From an uncultured Caldilineaceae bacterium (lineage in GTDB: Bacteria > Chloroflexota > Anaerolineae > Caldilineales > Caldilineaceae), in assembly GCA_958295915.1 (NCBI GenBank), contig OY282381.1, positions 62,001-126,000 on the forward strand: a stretch of 64,000 nucleotides of DNA. The letters are read 5' to 3'. The notes under the pieces are model-generated. The model searched no databases and had not been told where the DNA came from. It saw nothing but the letters and a program-made list of their open reading frames with translations. Of the stretch, positions 43,112 to 50,599 are shown in pieces (position 1 is the stretch's first letter; each line of letters starts with the position of its first letter). The position numbers were made by a program, and so were the translations under genes.

Positions 43112-43762
43112 ATGGATTACGCTTCTCTAGGGTTTCTTCTTAGTTTGGGCATCATCTTATTAATTGGGGTTGTCATCGCTGCGCTACTTGGCCGTATATA
43201 TGGTATACACACGGAGAAACAGAGACAGGAAAAAGCCCTGAATCAGCGCGAAAGTGAACTGAATCAGCGCGAAAGCAAACTGAACCAGGAGAAACAGAGA
43301 CAGGAAAAAGCCCTGAATCAGCGCGAAAGTGAACTGAATCAGCGCGAAAGCGAACTGGACCAGGAGAATCTGCGACAGAAGAAACTGGCTGTGCAGAGCG
43401 CGGAAGCACAACTGAATCAGCGCTCGAAAGCCCTGAATCAGCGCGAAAGCAAACTGGACCAGCACTCGAAAGCCCTGAATCAGCGCGAAAGCAAACTGGA
43501 CCAGCGCTCGAAAGCCCTGAATCAGCGCGAAAGCAAACTGGACGAGCGGGAAAGTGACCTGTACAGTGACCTGTACGAGCGGGAAAGTGACTTGGACGAG
43601 CGGGAAAGTAAACTGTACGAGCGGAAAAGTGAACTGGACGAACTGTACGAGCGGTACAATCTGATCAAGCAAAAAGCTCAAATGCCTGATCAGATCGCCA
43701 AGGGAACCCAAGGATATAGTGACTATAGCCGATTGTATGGTCGGGATTCGGCGTGGAACTGA
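43112..43762 (+). CDS. Membrane-anchored coiled-coil repeat protein
   Basis: This 216-residue protein has one N-terminal membrane helix (GFLLSLGIILLIGVVIAALL, residues 7-26) and then an almost pure heptad coiled coil made of LNQRESK-type units (about residues 34-185). It ends with a short Tyr-rich tail. The unit is highly polar and charged, so a long single helix projecting from the membrane is expected. The DNA is a tandem repeat array, so length may vary between strains. AGAGGAG precedes ATG 43112. It lies between the HEPN gene and the zinc-ribbon gene of the PspA locus. No enzymatic domain is seen. Confidence 0.75.
   Translation: MDYASLGFLLSLGIILLIGVVIAALLGRIYGIHTEKQRQEKALNQRESELNQRESKLNQEKQRQEKALNQRESELNQRESELDQENLRQKKLAVQSAEAQLNQRSKALNQRESKLDQHSKALNQRESKLDQRSKALNQRESKLDERESDLYSDLYERESDLDERESKLYERKSELDELYERYNLIKQKAQMPDQIAKGTQGYSDYSRLYGRDSAWN
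43214..43546 (+). repeat. Coding minisatellite (75 bp and 42 bp tandem units)
   Basis: Two 75 bp units (43214-43288 and 43289-43363) differ at only a few bases. Three 42 bp units follow from 43421, 43463 and 43505, almost identical (first bases CGCTCGAAAGCC or CACTCGAAAGCC). All unit lengths are multiples of 3, so copy changes keep the frame. Confidence 0.85.
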
Positions 43763-43828
43763 GCCGCTGGAAGATATGTATGGATACGCGCGAGGCGCTG
43801 GTCATGCCTGTGGATGTACCGCCCATAC

Positions 43829-43853
43829 GAAAGCCTTCAGACGCATGGGGAAG
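43829..43853 (+). repeat. Direct repeat flanking the coiled-coil gene (right)
   Basis: Copy of the repeat at 42875. It lies 67 bases after the coiled-coil stop codon, so the pair brackets that gene. Confidence 0.5.
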
Positions 43854-43919
43854 ATATCCCCACTGAAGAAGAGACGCTGGACTATACGCTCAAAAACATG
43901 TAGACTAAGTATGTAAACT

Positions 43920-44264
43920 ATGCGAAATTTAACATTTTCCGCTCCCCGCCAGGGGCTGACCGGCGGTGTCTTTATGATAGGGCTGGCAATCCTGTTCGCT
44001 ACTGATTGGATCTGGCCAGGCATCCTCGTGCTCATCGGCGTCACCAGTCTGGTAGGGGCTTATATCAAACGCTCGGACCCGGATGACGATGACATCCCCT
44101 TAAAGGCGGAGCCGCCACTTGAAGAACCACCCCCGAAAGTGCGCTATGCGGCGCAGTGCGCATCCTGTGGCGCGGCCACGCCGCAGACACTGCAAGACAG
44201 CGCTGCCTCCCAGCAGGCCGCTGTCTGCAGCTACTGCGGCTCCCAGCTGGATCTGGCGCAATGA
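43920..44264 (+). CDS. Small membrane protein with LiaI/LiaF-type TM pair and zinc ribbon
   Basis: This 114-residue protein has two membrane helices with a short turn (residues 12-48: GLTGGVFMIGLAILF then WPGILVLIGVTSLVGAYI), as in LiaI/LiaF-type modules. A Pro/Glu linker follows, and a C-terminal zinc ribbon with CASCG and CSYCG at residues 78-82 and 103-107. Such modules often accompany PspA systems (family knowledge). The TGA stop overlaps the ATG of the next gene (ATGA), so translation is coupled. No obvious Shine-Dalgarno precedes the start. Confidence 0.78.
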   Translation: MRNLTFSAPRQGLTGGVFMIGLAILFATDWIWPGILVLIGVTSLVGAYIKRSDPDDDDIPLKAEPPLEEPPPKVRYAAQCASCGAATPQTLQDSAASQQAAVCSYCGSQLDLAQ

Positions 44265-45517
44265 ATCGCACGCGTCTGCTATTTGTCGCAATCATATCCG
44301 TTGCCGTGTTGCTCGTCATCGGTACGCTCGTGTGGGGCGCGCTTACCCGCGATCCCGCGAACAATGGGCTCACCGTCCCCCGCCCGGAAAGGCTGCAGAT
44401 TCGGGTGATTACAGCCCTACCAGTGGAGCCGTGGGCGCGGGCCGCAGCCGATGAATTCAACGCTGGCGAGCACGCAGTGGACGGCGTGCCCATCGACGTA
44501 GAAATCATCGCCATGGACGGCCTCACTGCGCTGGGCAAATGGGACCGCAATGACTTCGCTGCGCTGCCAGCAGAAGTGCGCCCGGACGATCTGACCGCAG
44601 AAGAACAAGCTGTCCTCGATCATTTCCCCACCGCCTGGATACCGGACAGCCGCTATCTTGTGGAGTTAGCCAATGCATCCTACAAAGAACGACTGGGGCG
44701 GGATGTCTTCCTGAGCGATGGCCAGTACCGCGCGCGCCCCGTGGCAGTGAGTCTCTTTGCCTGGGGCTTTTACAACAGCCGGGGAAAGGCCTTGCAAGAA
44801 AATCTGGGCGAAATCTCCTGGTCCACCATGCACGACGCCGCCATCGCGCCTGCAGGTTGGCCGGAACTCGGCGGAGAGGCCGCTTGGGGATTTTTCAAGC
44901 TGGCGATCCCCGACCCCCGCAAGAATGTGGGAGGGCTGGCGACAATGATCGCGGCAGCCGGAGAATACTACAACCGCACAAATATCTCGGTCGAAGATGT
45001 GACCGAGCCGGAGTTTCAGACCTGGTTGGCGGAGCTGATGAGCGCCGCCACGGACCTGAGCGGCGGCAGTGCCTATACCGCGGAGGATTTCGCTCTGTTC
45101 GGCTACACGGCCGGCGACGGAGGACAATTTCTGGAAAGCGATCTGCTGCAAAATTTACAGGGCATTCTGACCCGCTGGGAAGAATCGCCGATTATTCACT
45201 ATCCAAAATTCATTACCTGGTTCGACTTCCCATTCACCGTTTGGGTCGGTCCGGAGACATCGGCGTTGCAGAAGAACGCCGCGCTGGCATTCCAGCGTTT
45301 TCTGCTGAGCGAAGCGCAACAGCGCAAAGCTCTGTCCTTTGGACTGCGTCCCGCCAACCCGAATGTGCCTGTCGATGCCTCAGACGACAGCCTCTTCGTG
45401 CGCTGGCAGGAGCAAGGTGTCCAGGATGTGGTTCCGCGCACAACAGCCATGCGCTCTCCGAACCGGAATGTACTGCTGGCGCTCCTGCGCTGGTATGAGT
45501 TGAATGTAGCGCCATGA
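44261..45517 (+). CDS. Membrane-anchored solute-binding-protein-like protein
   Basis: This 418-residue protein has one N-terminal hydrophobic helix without a lipobox (LLFVAIISVAVLLVIGTLVWG) and an external periplasmic-binding-protein-like fold. Supporting segments are RIQVRVITALPVEPWARAAADEFN near residue 45, WGFFKLAIPDPRKNVGGLATMIAA near 205 and FPFTVWVGPETSALQKNAALAFQRFLLSEAQQRK near 325; the last resembles the hinge and last helix of SBP_bac_11-type proteins. No permease is near. It overlaps its neighbours by ATGA at both ends, making a tightly coupled unit with the zinc-ribbon and VWA genes. The start at 44261 follows from the overlap. Confidence 0.75.
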   Translation: MNRTRLLFVAIISVAVLLVIGTLVWGALTRDPANNGLTVPRPERLQIRVITALPVEPWARAAADEFNAGEHAVDGVPIDVEIIAMDGLTALGKWDRNDFAALPAEVRPDDLTAEEQAVLDHFPTAWIPDSRYLVELANASYKERLGRDVFLSDGQYRARPVAVSLFAWGFYNSRGKALQENLGEISWSTMHDAAIAPAGWPELGGEAAWGFFKLAIPDPRKNVGGLATMIAAAGEYYNRTNISVEDVTEPEFQTWLAELMSAATDLSGGSAYTAEDFALFGYTAGDGGQFLESDLLQNLQGILTRWEESPIIHYPKFITWFDFPFTVWVGPETSALQKNAALAFQRFLLSEAQQRKALSFGLRPANPNVPVDASDDSLFVRWQEQGVQDVVPRTTAMRSPNRNVLLALLRWYELNVAP

Positions 45518-47298
45518 ACACGTCCCCAAAGCCGAAACACCGCCGCTTTCCGGCGCGCGGGCAATTTCTCATCATCGGGATCGTCGTCTTCCTCCTCCTC
45601 TGCGCCTGCGCCACCACAACGGCGCGCGTAGGACAGTGGCTTGTCAACTCTCTCGTTGGCGACGGGCTGCCAGCAGCCCATGATGACGAGACCGCCTTCT
45701 TTACCTGGGCAGCCAACAGCTCTGAACTGACCGTGGCCGTCTCACCAGTAATGGCTGAAACCCTGCTGGCTCAAGCGCAAGCCTTCAACAGCCGTGGCCT
45801 CACGACGGCCGACGGCGAGCGCATGCGTGTGGAACTGGTGACAATGCCGCCCCAGGAGATGGTAGCGCGCGCGCTCCAGCAGCCAAATTTTCAGGCCCTG
45901 GCGCCGGACAGTTCTCTATGGCTAGGACGCATCGACCAACGCTGGGCCGAGCTGTTTCCGGCGGCGGAGGGCAGCCTGGCCGCCAGGCGGGTCGGCGAAT
46001 CCACCCGCTATGCGGTCAGCCCTATCGTCATCGCCGCTTGGGAGGACGCAGCTCGACAGTTAGGCTGGCCAGAGCAGCCCATCGGCTGGCAGGAGATTCA
46101 AGCCAGAGCCACAGCCGACGCAAATTTCAAGTGGAACCATCCCAGCACTGAAAACGCAGTGGGAATGCTGGCGACTTTGGCCGAATTCTACGCCGGCGCC
46201 GGCATCACTCGCGGCCTGACCGAAGAGATCGCCACCCGTCAGGCCGTGCTGGAGTACGTGCGAGATGTGGAAGCGACGGTTCGCTTCTATGGCGAGGGCG
46301 ACCAGGCGATCGTTCAGCGGCTGGCAGATGAAGGCCGCAACTTCCTCGACGTCTTCGTGACACAGGAACAGACGGTCATCGCCTGGAATCAGAACCAGGA
46401 TAGCGGACAAACCCTGCCAGCAGAGCGGCTGGTGGCTATCTATCCAAAGGAAGGAACTCTCTGGGCAGATCACCCCCTGGCTTTGCTGGAACTGGATGGG
46501 CGCGCCGGCCCGGCTCTAACCGCTAATCAGCGGCGCGCCTATCGGGCGTTCACAGAGTTTCTCCTGGATGACGAAAGCCAATTGGCTCTGCTGCAAGCCG
46601 GCTACCGACCGGCCGACCTGACAATCGATCTCAATGCCGCGCACAGCCCATTTGCCAACAGCGAAGCAGTAGACGCCCATCAACCTCAGACCGTCTTACA
46701 GATCCCATCGACGCCAGTGGTGGACGTGGTGTTGAACGTATGGCGCTACACAAAACGACCCACCAATGTCTACTTGGTGGTGGATACCAGCGAATCGATG
46801 GAAGGGGACAAACTGAGACGCACAAAAGCCGCCCTGCAATCCTTCATCGCCCAGATTCAGGGGGATCGGGACAGAATCGGTCTGGTGGAGTTCGGCTCCG
46901 GCGTGAAACATTTCGACTCCCTGCAATTCATGGATAACGACGGACGCAGTCAACTGTTGCAAGTGATCGAGCGCATGCAAGCCAACGGCTATACCACCCT
47001 GGTGGATGCCGTTCGGACCGCATACCTGGACTTGCAGAGCATTGCCGACGCCGATGCCATCAACGCCATTGTGGTGATGACCGACGGCCAGGAAAACGAT
47101 AGCCACTACAAACCGCGGGATTTGCAGCTCGCTGTGCGCGACGCGCAAGTGCCGGTCGTGATCTTCACAATCGCCTTCGGCCGCGACGCGGACAGATCGC
47201 TGTTGGAGGAAATCGCCCGTATCGGCGGCGGCCAGTTCCGTCGAGCCGATGAGACGGATATCGAAGAACTGTACCGCATTATTTCGACATATTTTTGA
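45514..47298 (+). CDS. Solute-binding-like domain fused to a VWA (MIDAS) domain
   Basis: This 594-residue membrane-anchored protein has one N-terminal helix (FLIIGIVVFLLLCAC), which may also serve as a lipoprotein signal. Residues about 70-380 form a binding-protein-like domain with the same endings as its upstream neighbour (AFTEFLLDDESQLALLQAGYRP). From about 415 a VWA domain follows with a full MIDAS: DTSES at 424-428, a Thr in GYTTLVDAV near 496 and Asp in VVMTDGQEND near 526. MIDAS domains bind a metal and a protein ligand. Coupled ATGA with the upstream gene. This could read ligand state outside the cell and signal through protein contact (inference). Confidence 0.82.
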   Translation: MNTSPKPKHRRFPARGQFLIIGIVVFLLLCACATTTARVGQWLVNSLVGDGLPAAHDDETAFFTWAANSSELTVAVSPVMAETLLAQAQAFNSRGLTTADGERMRVELVTMPPQEMVARALQQPNFQALAPDSSLWLGRIDQRWAELFPAAEGSLAARRVGESTRYAVSPIVIAAWEDAARQLGWPEQPIGWQEIQARATADANFKWNHPSTENAVGMLATLAEFYAGAGITRGLTEEIATRQAVLEYVRDVEATVRFYGEGDQAIVQRLADEGRNFLDVFVTQEQTVIAWNQNQDSGQTLPAERLVAIYPKEGTLWADHPLALLELDGRAGPALTANQRRAYRAFTEFLLDDESQLALLQAGYRPADLTIDLNAAHSPFANSEAVDAHQPQTVLQIPSTPVVDVVLNVWRYTKRPTNVYLVVDTSESMEGDKLRRTKAALQSFIAQIQGDRDRIGLVEFGSGVKHFDSLQFMDNDGRSQLLQVIERMQANGYTTLVDAVRTAYLDLQSIADADAINAIVVMTDGQENDSHYKPRDLQLAVRDAQVPVVIFTIAFGRDADRSLLEEIARIGGGQFRRADETDIEELYRIISTYF

Positions 47299-47373
47299 CT
47301 ATGATTCGTGTGATTATCCAGGATTGACCATGATTTTATCCTGTCCATCATATAAATCAGGAGAATCACAGTC
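47297..47373 (-). repeat. MITE-like element, second copy, supplying a ribosome binding site
   Basis: The same element as 19701-19772 in reverse orientation, 77 bases, ends GACTATGATT and AATCACAGTC. It starts within the VWA stop codon and ends one base before the next ATG. The AGGAGA in its arm is the ribosome binding site of that gene. Confidence 0.65.
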
Positions 47374-47374
47374 G

Positions 47375-48196
47375 ATGAGCACACGCACCGATCTGCAAAA
47401 AGAAGCGCAATCTCTTCTGAGACAATACGCGTTCTTCCGCTGGGAAAACGCGGTGGTGATCGCCGTCGCCCTGCTTCTGACAGTGCTGTCTTACCGCTTC
47501 CCGCTCGGCTTGCCTTTCTGGGGCTGGATGCTTTTAGGTCTGGTGGGCGTCGCTGTGATAGTCTACAGCAGCCTCACCGATTCGGAAGCCAACGCTCGCC
47601 TTCTGTTAGAGCTAATGCAGGAGGAGTTCAATCCCCGGGCGTTCCAGGATCGGGCCCTGCGCCAGGATGTGGAACGGACGCTGGAATATCAGCGGCGGAT
47701 CGAGGCGCAGGTGCAAAAACAGCAACCTGGGATCATGCGGGATCGACTGGAGGAGACAGCCGGTCAGTTAAGTGATTGGGTGGGTACTATCTTCGCTCTG
47801 GCCAAACGGCTGGACGCTTACAAGGCAGACAACCTCCTGCGCCAAGAGATGCAGACAGTACCCGACGCAATCAAGAGTCTGGAAGCGCGCTTGGAATCGG
47901 AAACCGGCTCTGCTACCCGCGAGCAGATGCAGAAGGTGCTCGATGCCAAACGCAGTCATCTCCAATCGCTGCAAGCCCTGCACGCGCGCATGCGTCAGGC
48001 CCAGCTCTCGATGGAACAGAGCATGACGGCGCTGGCGACAGTGTACTCACAGCTTCAACTCATCAGCGCACAGGACATCAACAGCGGCCGGGCCGAGCGC
48101 TTGCGCGCCGACATTCAGGAGCAGGTCAAACGCTTGAACGATCTGGTAACCAGTATCAATGTGGTATATGACTACAGTACAGAAGGGCTGGGATAA
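47375..48196 (+). CDS. Membrane-anchored helical protein of the VWA locus
   Basis: This 273-residue protein has two adjacent N-terminal membrane helices (residues 27-65: VVIAVALLLTVLSYRF and GWMLLGLVGVAVIVYSSL) followed by about 200 residues of predicted helix and coiled coil (LEYQRRIEAQVQKQQ, MQKVLDAKRSHLQSLQALHARMRQAQ). It ends with a SINVVYDYSTEG segment. I do not assign a family firmly; the pattern recalls XpaC/TelA-associated helical proteins seen near PspA and VWA genes. ATG 47375 follows the AGGAGA in the repeat. The frame is open upstream to 47249, but that part overlaps the VWA gene. Confidence 0.65.
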   Translation: MSTRTDLQKEAQSLLRQYAFFRWENAVVIAVALLLTVLSYRFPLGLPFWGWMLLGLVGVAVIVYSSLTDSEANARLLLELMQEEFNPRAFQDRALRQDVERTLEYQRRIEAQVQKQQPGIMRDRLEETAGQLSDWVGTIFALAKRLDAYKADNLLRQEMQTVPDAIKSLEARLESETGSATREQMQKVLDAKRSHLQSLQALHARMRQAQLSMEQSMTALATVYSQLQLISAQDINSGRAERLRADIQEQVKRLNDLVTSINVVYDYSTEGLG

Positions 48197-48300
48197 GGCA
48201 ACTGCAGTGATCAGTAATCAGCGGCCAATGGCCAGTACAACCCCAGTGAATAGTGATAAGTGGCCAATGGTCAGTAACTGCAGTTTCTGGTCACTCGCCA
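48197..48300. repeat. CAGTGG/CCAATGGCC mosaic repeat overlapping a gene start
   Basis: CAACTGCAGTGATCAGTAATCAG, GGCCAATGGCC, CCCAGTGAATAGTGATAAGTGG, GGCCAATGGTCAGT and AACTGCAGTTTCTGG units. The start codon and first codons of the next gene fall in it. Confidence 0.6.
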
Positions 48301-49421
48301 CCGCTCTGATCATCTTCGCAGTTCTGCTCTCCGCCTGCGGCGGCAATCGTGGGAGGGCCACTTTCGGCGACGAGGCGATCGTGTATGTCGCCATGCCGCT
48401 GAGCGGGTTCCAGGCCAATGGCGGGCAGACGGTACTGGGCGGGGTACGGCTGGCCGCAGAGGAGATCAACCGCAGCGGTGGTCTCCTGGGGTACCGTCTG
48501 GGAGTACGTCCCCTGGATGATGAATCGGATAGCGCTGTGGCTGTCGCCAATGTGGAGGAGGTGCGGCAAGCCCTCGACAGAGGAGAGCGGGTCGTCGGCA
48601 TTATCGGTCATCTGAACAGTGGCCAGACCTCGGCCACGCTCCCGCTGTATGAGAAGATGGGGGTCGTGCTCATCACCCCAACCGCTTCAGAGCAATCCCT
48701 TACGCACCGAGGGTACACAAAGTTCTTCCGCGTCAATGCCAACGACGGCGTGCAGGCAGCCGTAGATGCCCTCTTCCTGGTTGAGCGGATGAACGCGCAG
48801 CGTGTGGCCGTCGTCCATAATGACACCGACTACGGCAGAGGCTTAGCCGCGTCGCTGGTTGAAAACCTGCAGAAACTCGGCGCTTCCACAGCGATCCAGC
48901 TGGAGGTAGCAGAGGGGCAGAGCGACTACGCGGACCTGCTGCCGCAGATACAAAACAGCGCCGCTGATGCGCTCTTCTACGCCGGCTACGAAATCGAAGC
49001 CCCCTATTTGCGGGCCAGCCTTGTGGAGGCGGGGATCGATCTGCCGATGCTGGCCAGCGACGGCGCCTTCCTGGCCGCTACTATCGACGAAGCGGCCGGC
49101 GCCGCCGAAGGGATGTACGTGAGCGCATTTGCGCCCAGCCCGCAGAACGCCGCGGATACGCGCTGGATCGAAGCCTACCAGGCGGTCGAATATCGGGATC
49201 CAGACACCTATTCAATCAATGGATATGTGGCGATGCAAGTGCTGGCGGAAGGGGCGCGCAAGGCAAATTCATTCCAAGGGGATGATATCGCCCATGCCAT
49301 GCGCAAGAATGAGATCGAAACACTCCTCGGCGCCCTGCGTTTCAGCGCCAACGGCGATCTGATCGATCCGCAGATCTGGATATACCGGGTAGAAGAGAAT
49401 GAATTTCAGCAGGTGCAGTAA
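48267..49421 (+). CDS. LivJ/type-I periplasmic-binding lipoprotein
   Basis: This 384-residue binding protein of the branched-chain amino acid (Peripla_BP_6) class has a lipoprotein signal (lipobox LSAC, Cys24) and core segments IVYVAMPLSGFQANGGQ near residue 36, GIIGHLNSGQTSATLPLYEKMGVVLITPTAS near 110, VAVVHNDTDYGRGLA near 178 and GYVAMQVLAEGARKAN near 318. No LivHMGF transporter is in the window, so it may serve as a ligand sensor in the PspA/VWA locus (inference). ATG 48267 is chosen because it gives a signal peptide of usual length; its first ten codons are repeat-derived. ATG 48228 is an alternative. Confidence 0.85.
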   Translation: MVSNCSFWSLATALIIFAVLLSACGGNRGRATFGDEAIVYVAMPLSGFQANGGQTVLGGVRLAAEEINRSGGLLGYRLGVRPLDDESDSAVAVANVEEVRQALDRGERVVGIIGHLNSGQTSATLPLYEKMGVVLITPTASEQSLTHRGYTKFFRVNANDGVQAAVDALFLVERMNAQRVAVVHNDTDYGRGLAASLVENLQKLGASTAIQLEVAEGQSDYADLLPQIQNSAADALFYAGYEIEAPYLRASLVEAGIDLPMLASDGAFLAATIDEAAGAAEGMYVSAFAPSPQNAADTRWIEAYQAVEYRDPDTYSINGYVAMQVLAEGARKANSFQGDDIAHAMRKNEIETLLGALRFSANGDLIDPQIWIYRVEENEFQQVQ

Positions 49422-49579
49422 GACGGAAGAGGCGCTTGCCGCCACTGCGCATCGAACCTCCCCCCTTGGTGGGCAGAATCGCGACCGTCAGGATTCCGGT
49501 GCACCCGTCCCCCGGCAGAAACCTTGTTTTCATTCGCTTACGGGTTGACCCGAGTCGAGTTCATACTGTGAATGTCATC

Positions 49580-50599
49580 TCAAACCGATCCGCTTCCGGC
49601 CCTGAGCAGGTAGATCCCAATCGTATAACCGAAATAGATCACCAGCATCAGCGCCCCGTTCCAGCGGTTCATGACGTGGTCAGCATCGTTTGACCGTCGT
49701 CCGACCAGGAGGAGGACGAGAGGCAGCATTGTCACGGTCAGCATGACCGGAAAATCGACGCCCCGCATATACAGAGGCGCGGGCAACGGTCGTACCGCAG
49801 CCGTAATGCCAATGACAGCCATCACATTGAAAAGATTGCTGCCGACGAGATTCCCCAAGGCAATCTCCCCTTCACGTCGCAAAATCGCCACAACAGATGC
49901 CGCAAGTTCCGGCAAGCTTGTGCCCAGAGCCACCAGACTCAGGCCAATCACAAGTTCGCTGACGCCAAAGGCGAGAGCGATAACCGTGGCTGAGTCCACC
50001 AGCCATTTGGACCCAATCCCAAGAATCGTAATGCCGAGTACCACCAGCCCCAGCTCCCGCAACAGGACCGAATTGAACGGGTTCGCTGACATCCCCTCGA
50101 CATATTCCAGGGCTTCGCTTTGTTTTTCCTCCGCCAGTGAGCGGTCGGCAGTGTAACTCCAGAAAATAAATGCGATCAACCCCAGAAAGAGAATGAATCC
50201 CTCCAACCGACCCACTTGCCCATCCCAGGCCATCCAAATAAACAGCAGCGAAACCGCCACCATCAGAGGATATTCCCGCAGAAGCAGTTGCCGATCAACA
50301 CTGAGAGGGCGCAGCGCCGCCACAACCCCAAGGATCAGAGCCAGATTGGCGATGTTGCTACCGACGACATTGCCGATCGCCAAATCGGCCGTGCTCCCAC
50401 CCTGCAGATTGGCCAGCAGACTAACGAATAATTCCGGCAGACTGGTGCCAAATGCCACAACGGTCAAGCCGACGACCACCAGCGGCACATGTAAGCGCAC
50501 AGCCAGGCGGCTGGCTCCACGCACAAGAAAGTCAGCTCCGCCGGTCAGAAAGACGAAGCCGAGCAGGAAAAGAAGGATATGGGGAAGTAGTTCGTTCAT
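49580..50599 (-). CDS. Calcium/sodium antiporter (CaCA family, YrbG-like)
   Basis: This 339-residue inner-membrane exchanger has about ten helices and the two inverted alpha-repeat motifs: GTSLPELFVSLLANL with GNVVGSNIANL near residues 51-83 and GTSLPELAASVVAI with GNLVGSNLFN near 229-260. The acidic residue of each GTSLPE is part of the ion-binding centre. Length matches the YrbG branch. A charged loop (DRSLAEEKQSEALEYVEGM) separates the halves. Its start lies directly beside the stop codon of miaB, so the two are cotranscribed, and the region between originally independent genes is repeat DNA. Confidence 0.92.
   Translation of the reverse strand: MNELLPHILLFLLGFVFLTGGADFLVRGASRLAVRLHVPLVVVGLTVVAFGTSLPELFVSLLANLQGGSTADLAIGNVVGSNIANLALILGVVAALRPLSVDRQLLLREYPLMVAVSLLFIWMAWDGQVGRLEGFILFLGLIAFIFWSYTADRSLAEEKQSEALEYVEGMSANPFNSVLLRELGLVVLGITILGIGSKWLVDSATVIALAFGVSELVIGLSLVALGTSLPELAASVVAILRREGEIALGNLVGSNLFNVMAVIGITAAVRPLPAPLYMRGVDFPVMLTVTMLPLVLLLVGRRSNDADHVMNRWNGALMLVIYFGYTIGIYLLRAGSGSV

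Noticed and set aside
43214..43546. Possible CRISPR array
   Set aside because: The repeats are in frame in a coiled-coil gene, vary in unit length and have no unique spacers.
43184..43711. 175-codon antisense frame rich in FALIQ repeats
   Set aside because: It is a mirror of the coiled-coil minisatellite on the other strand.
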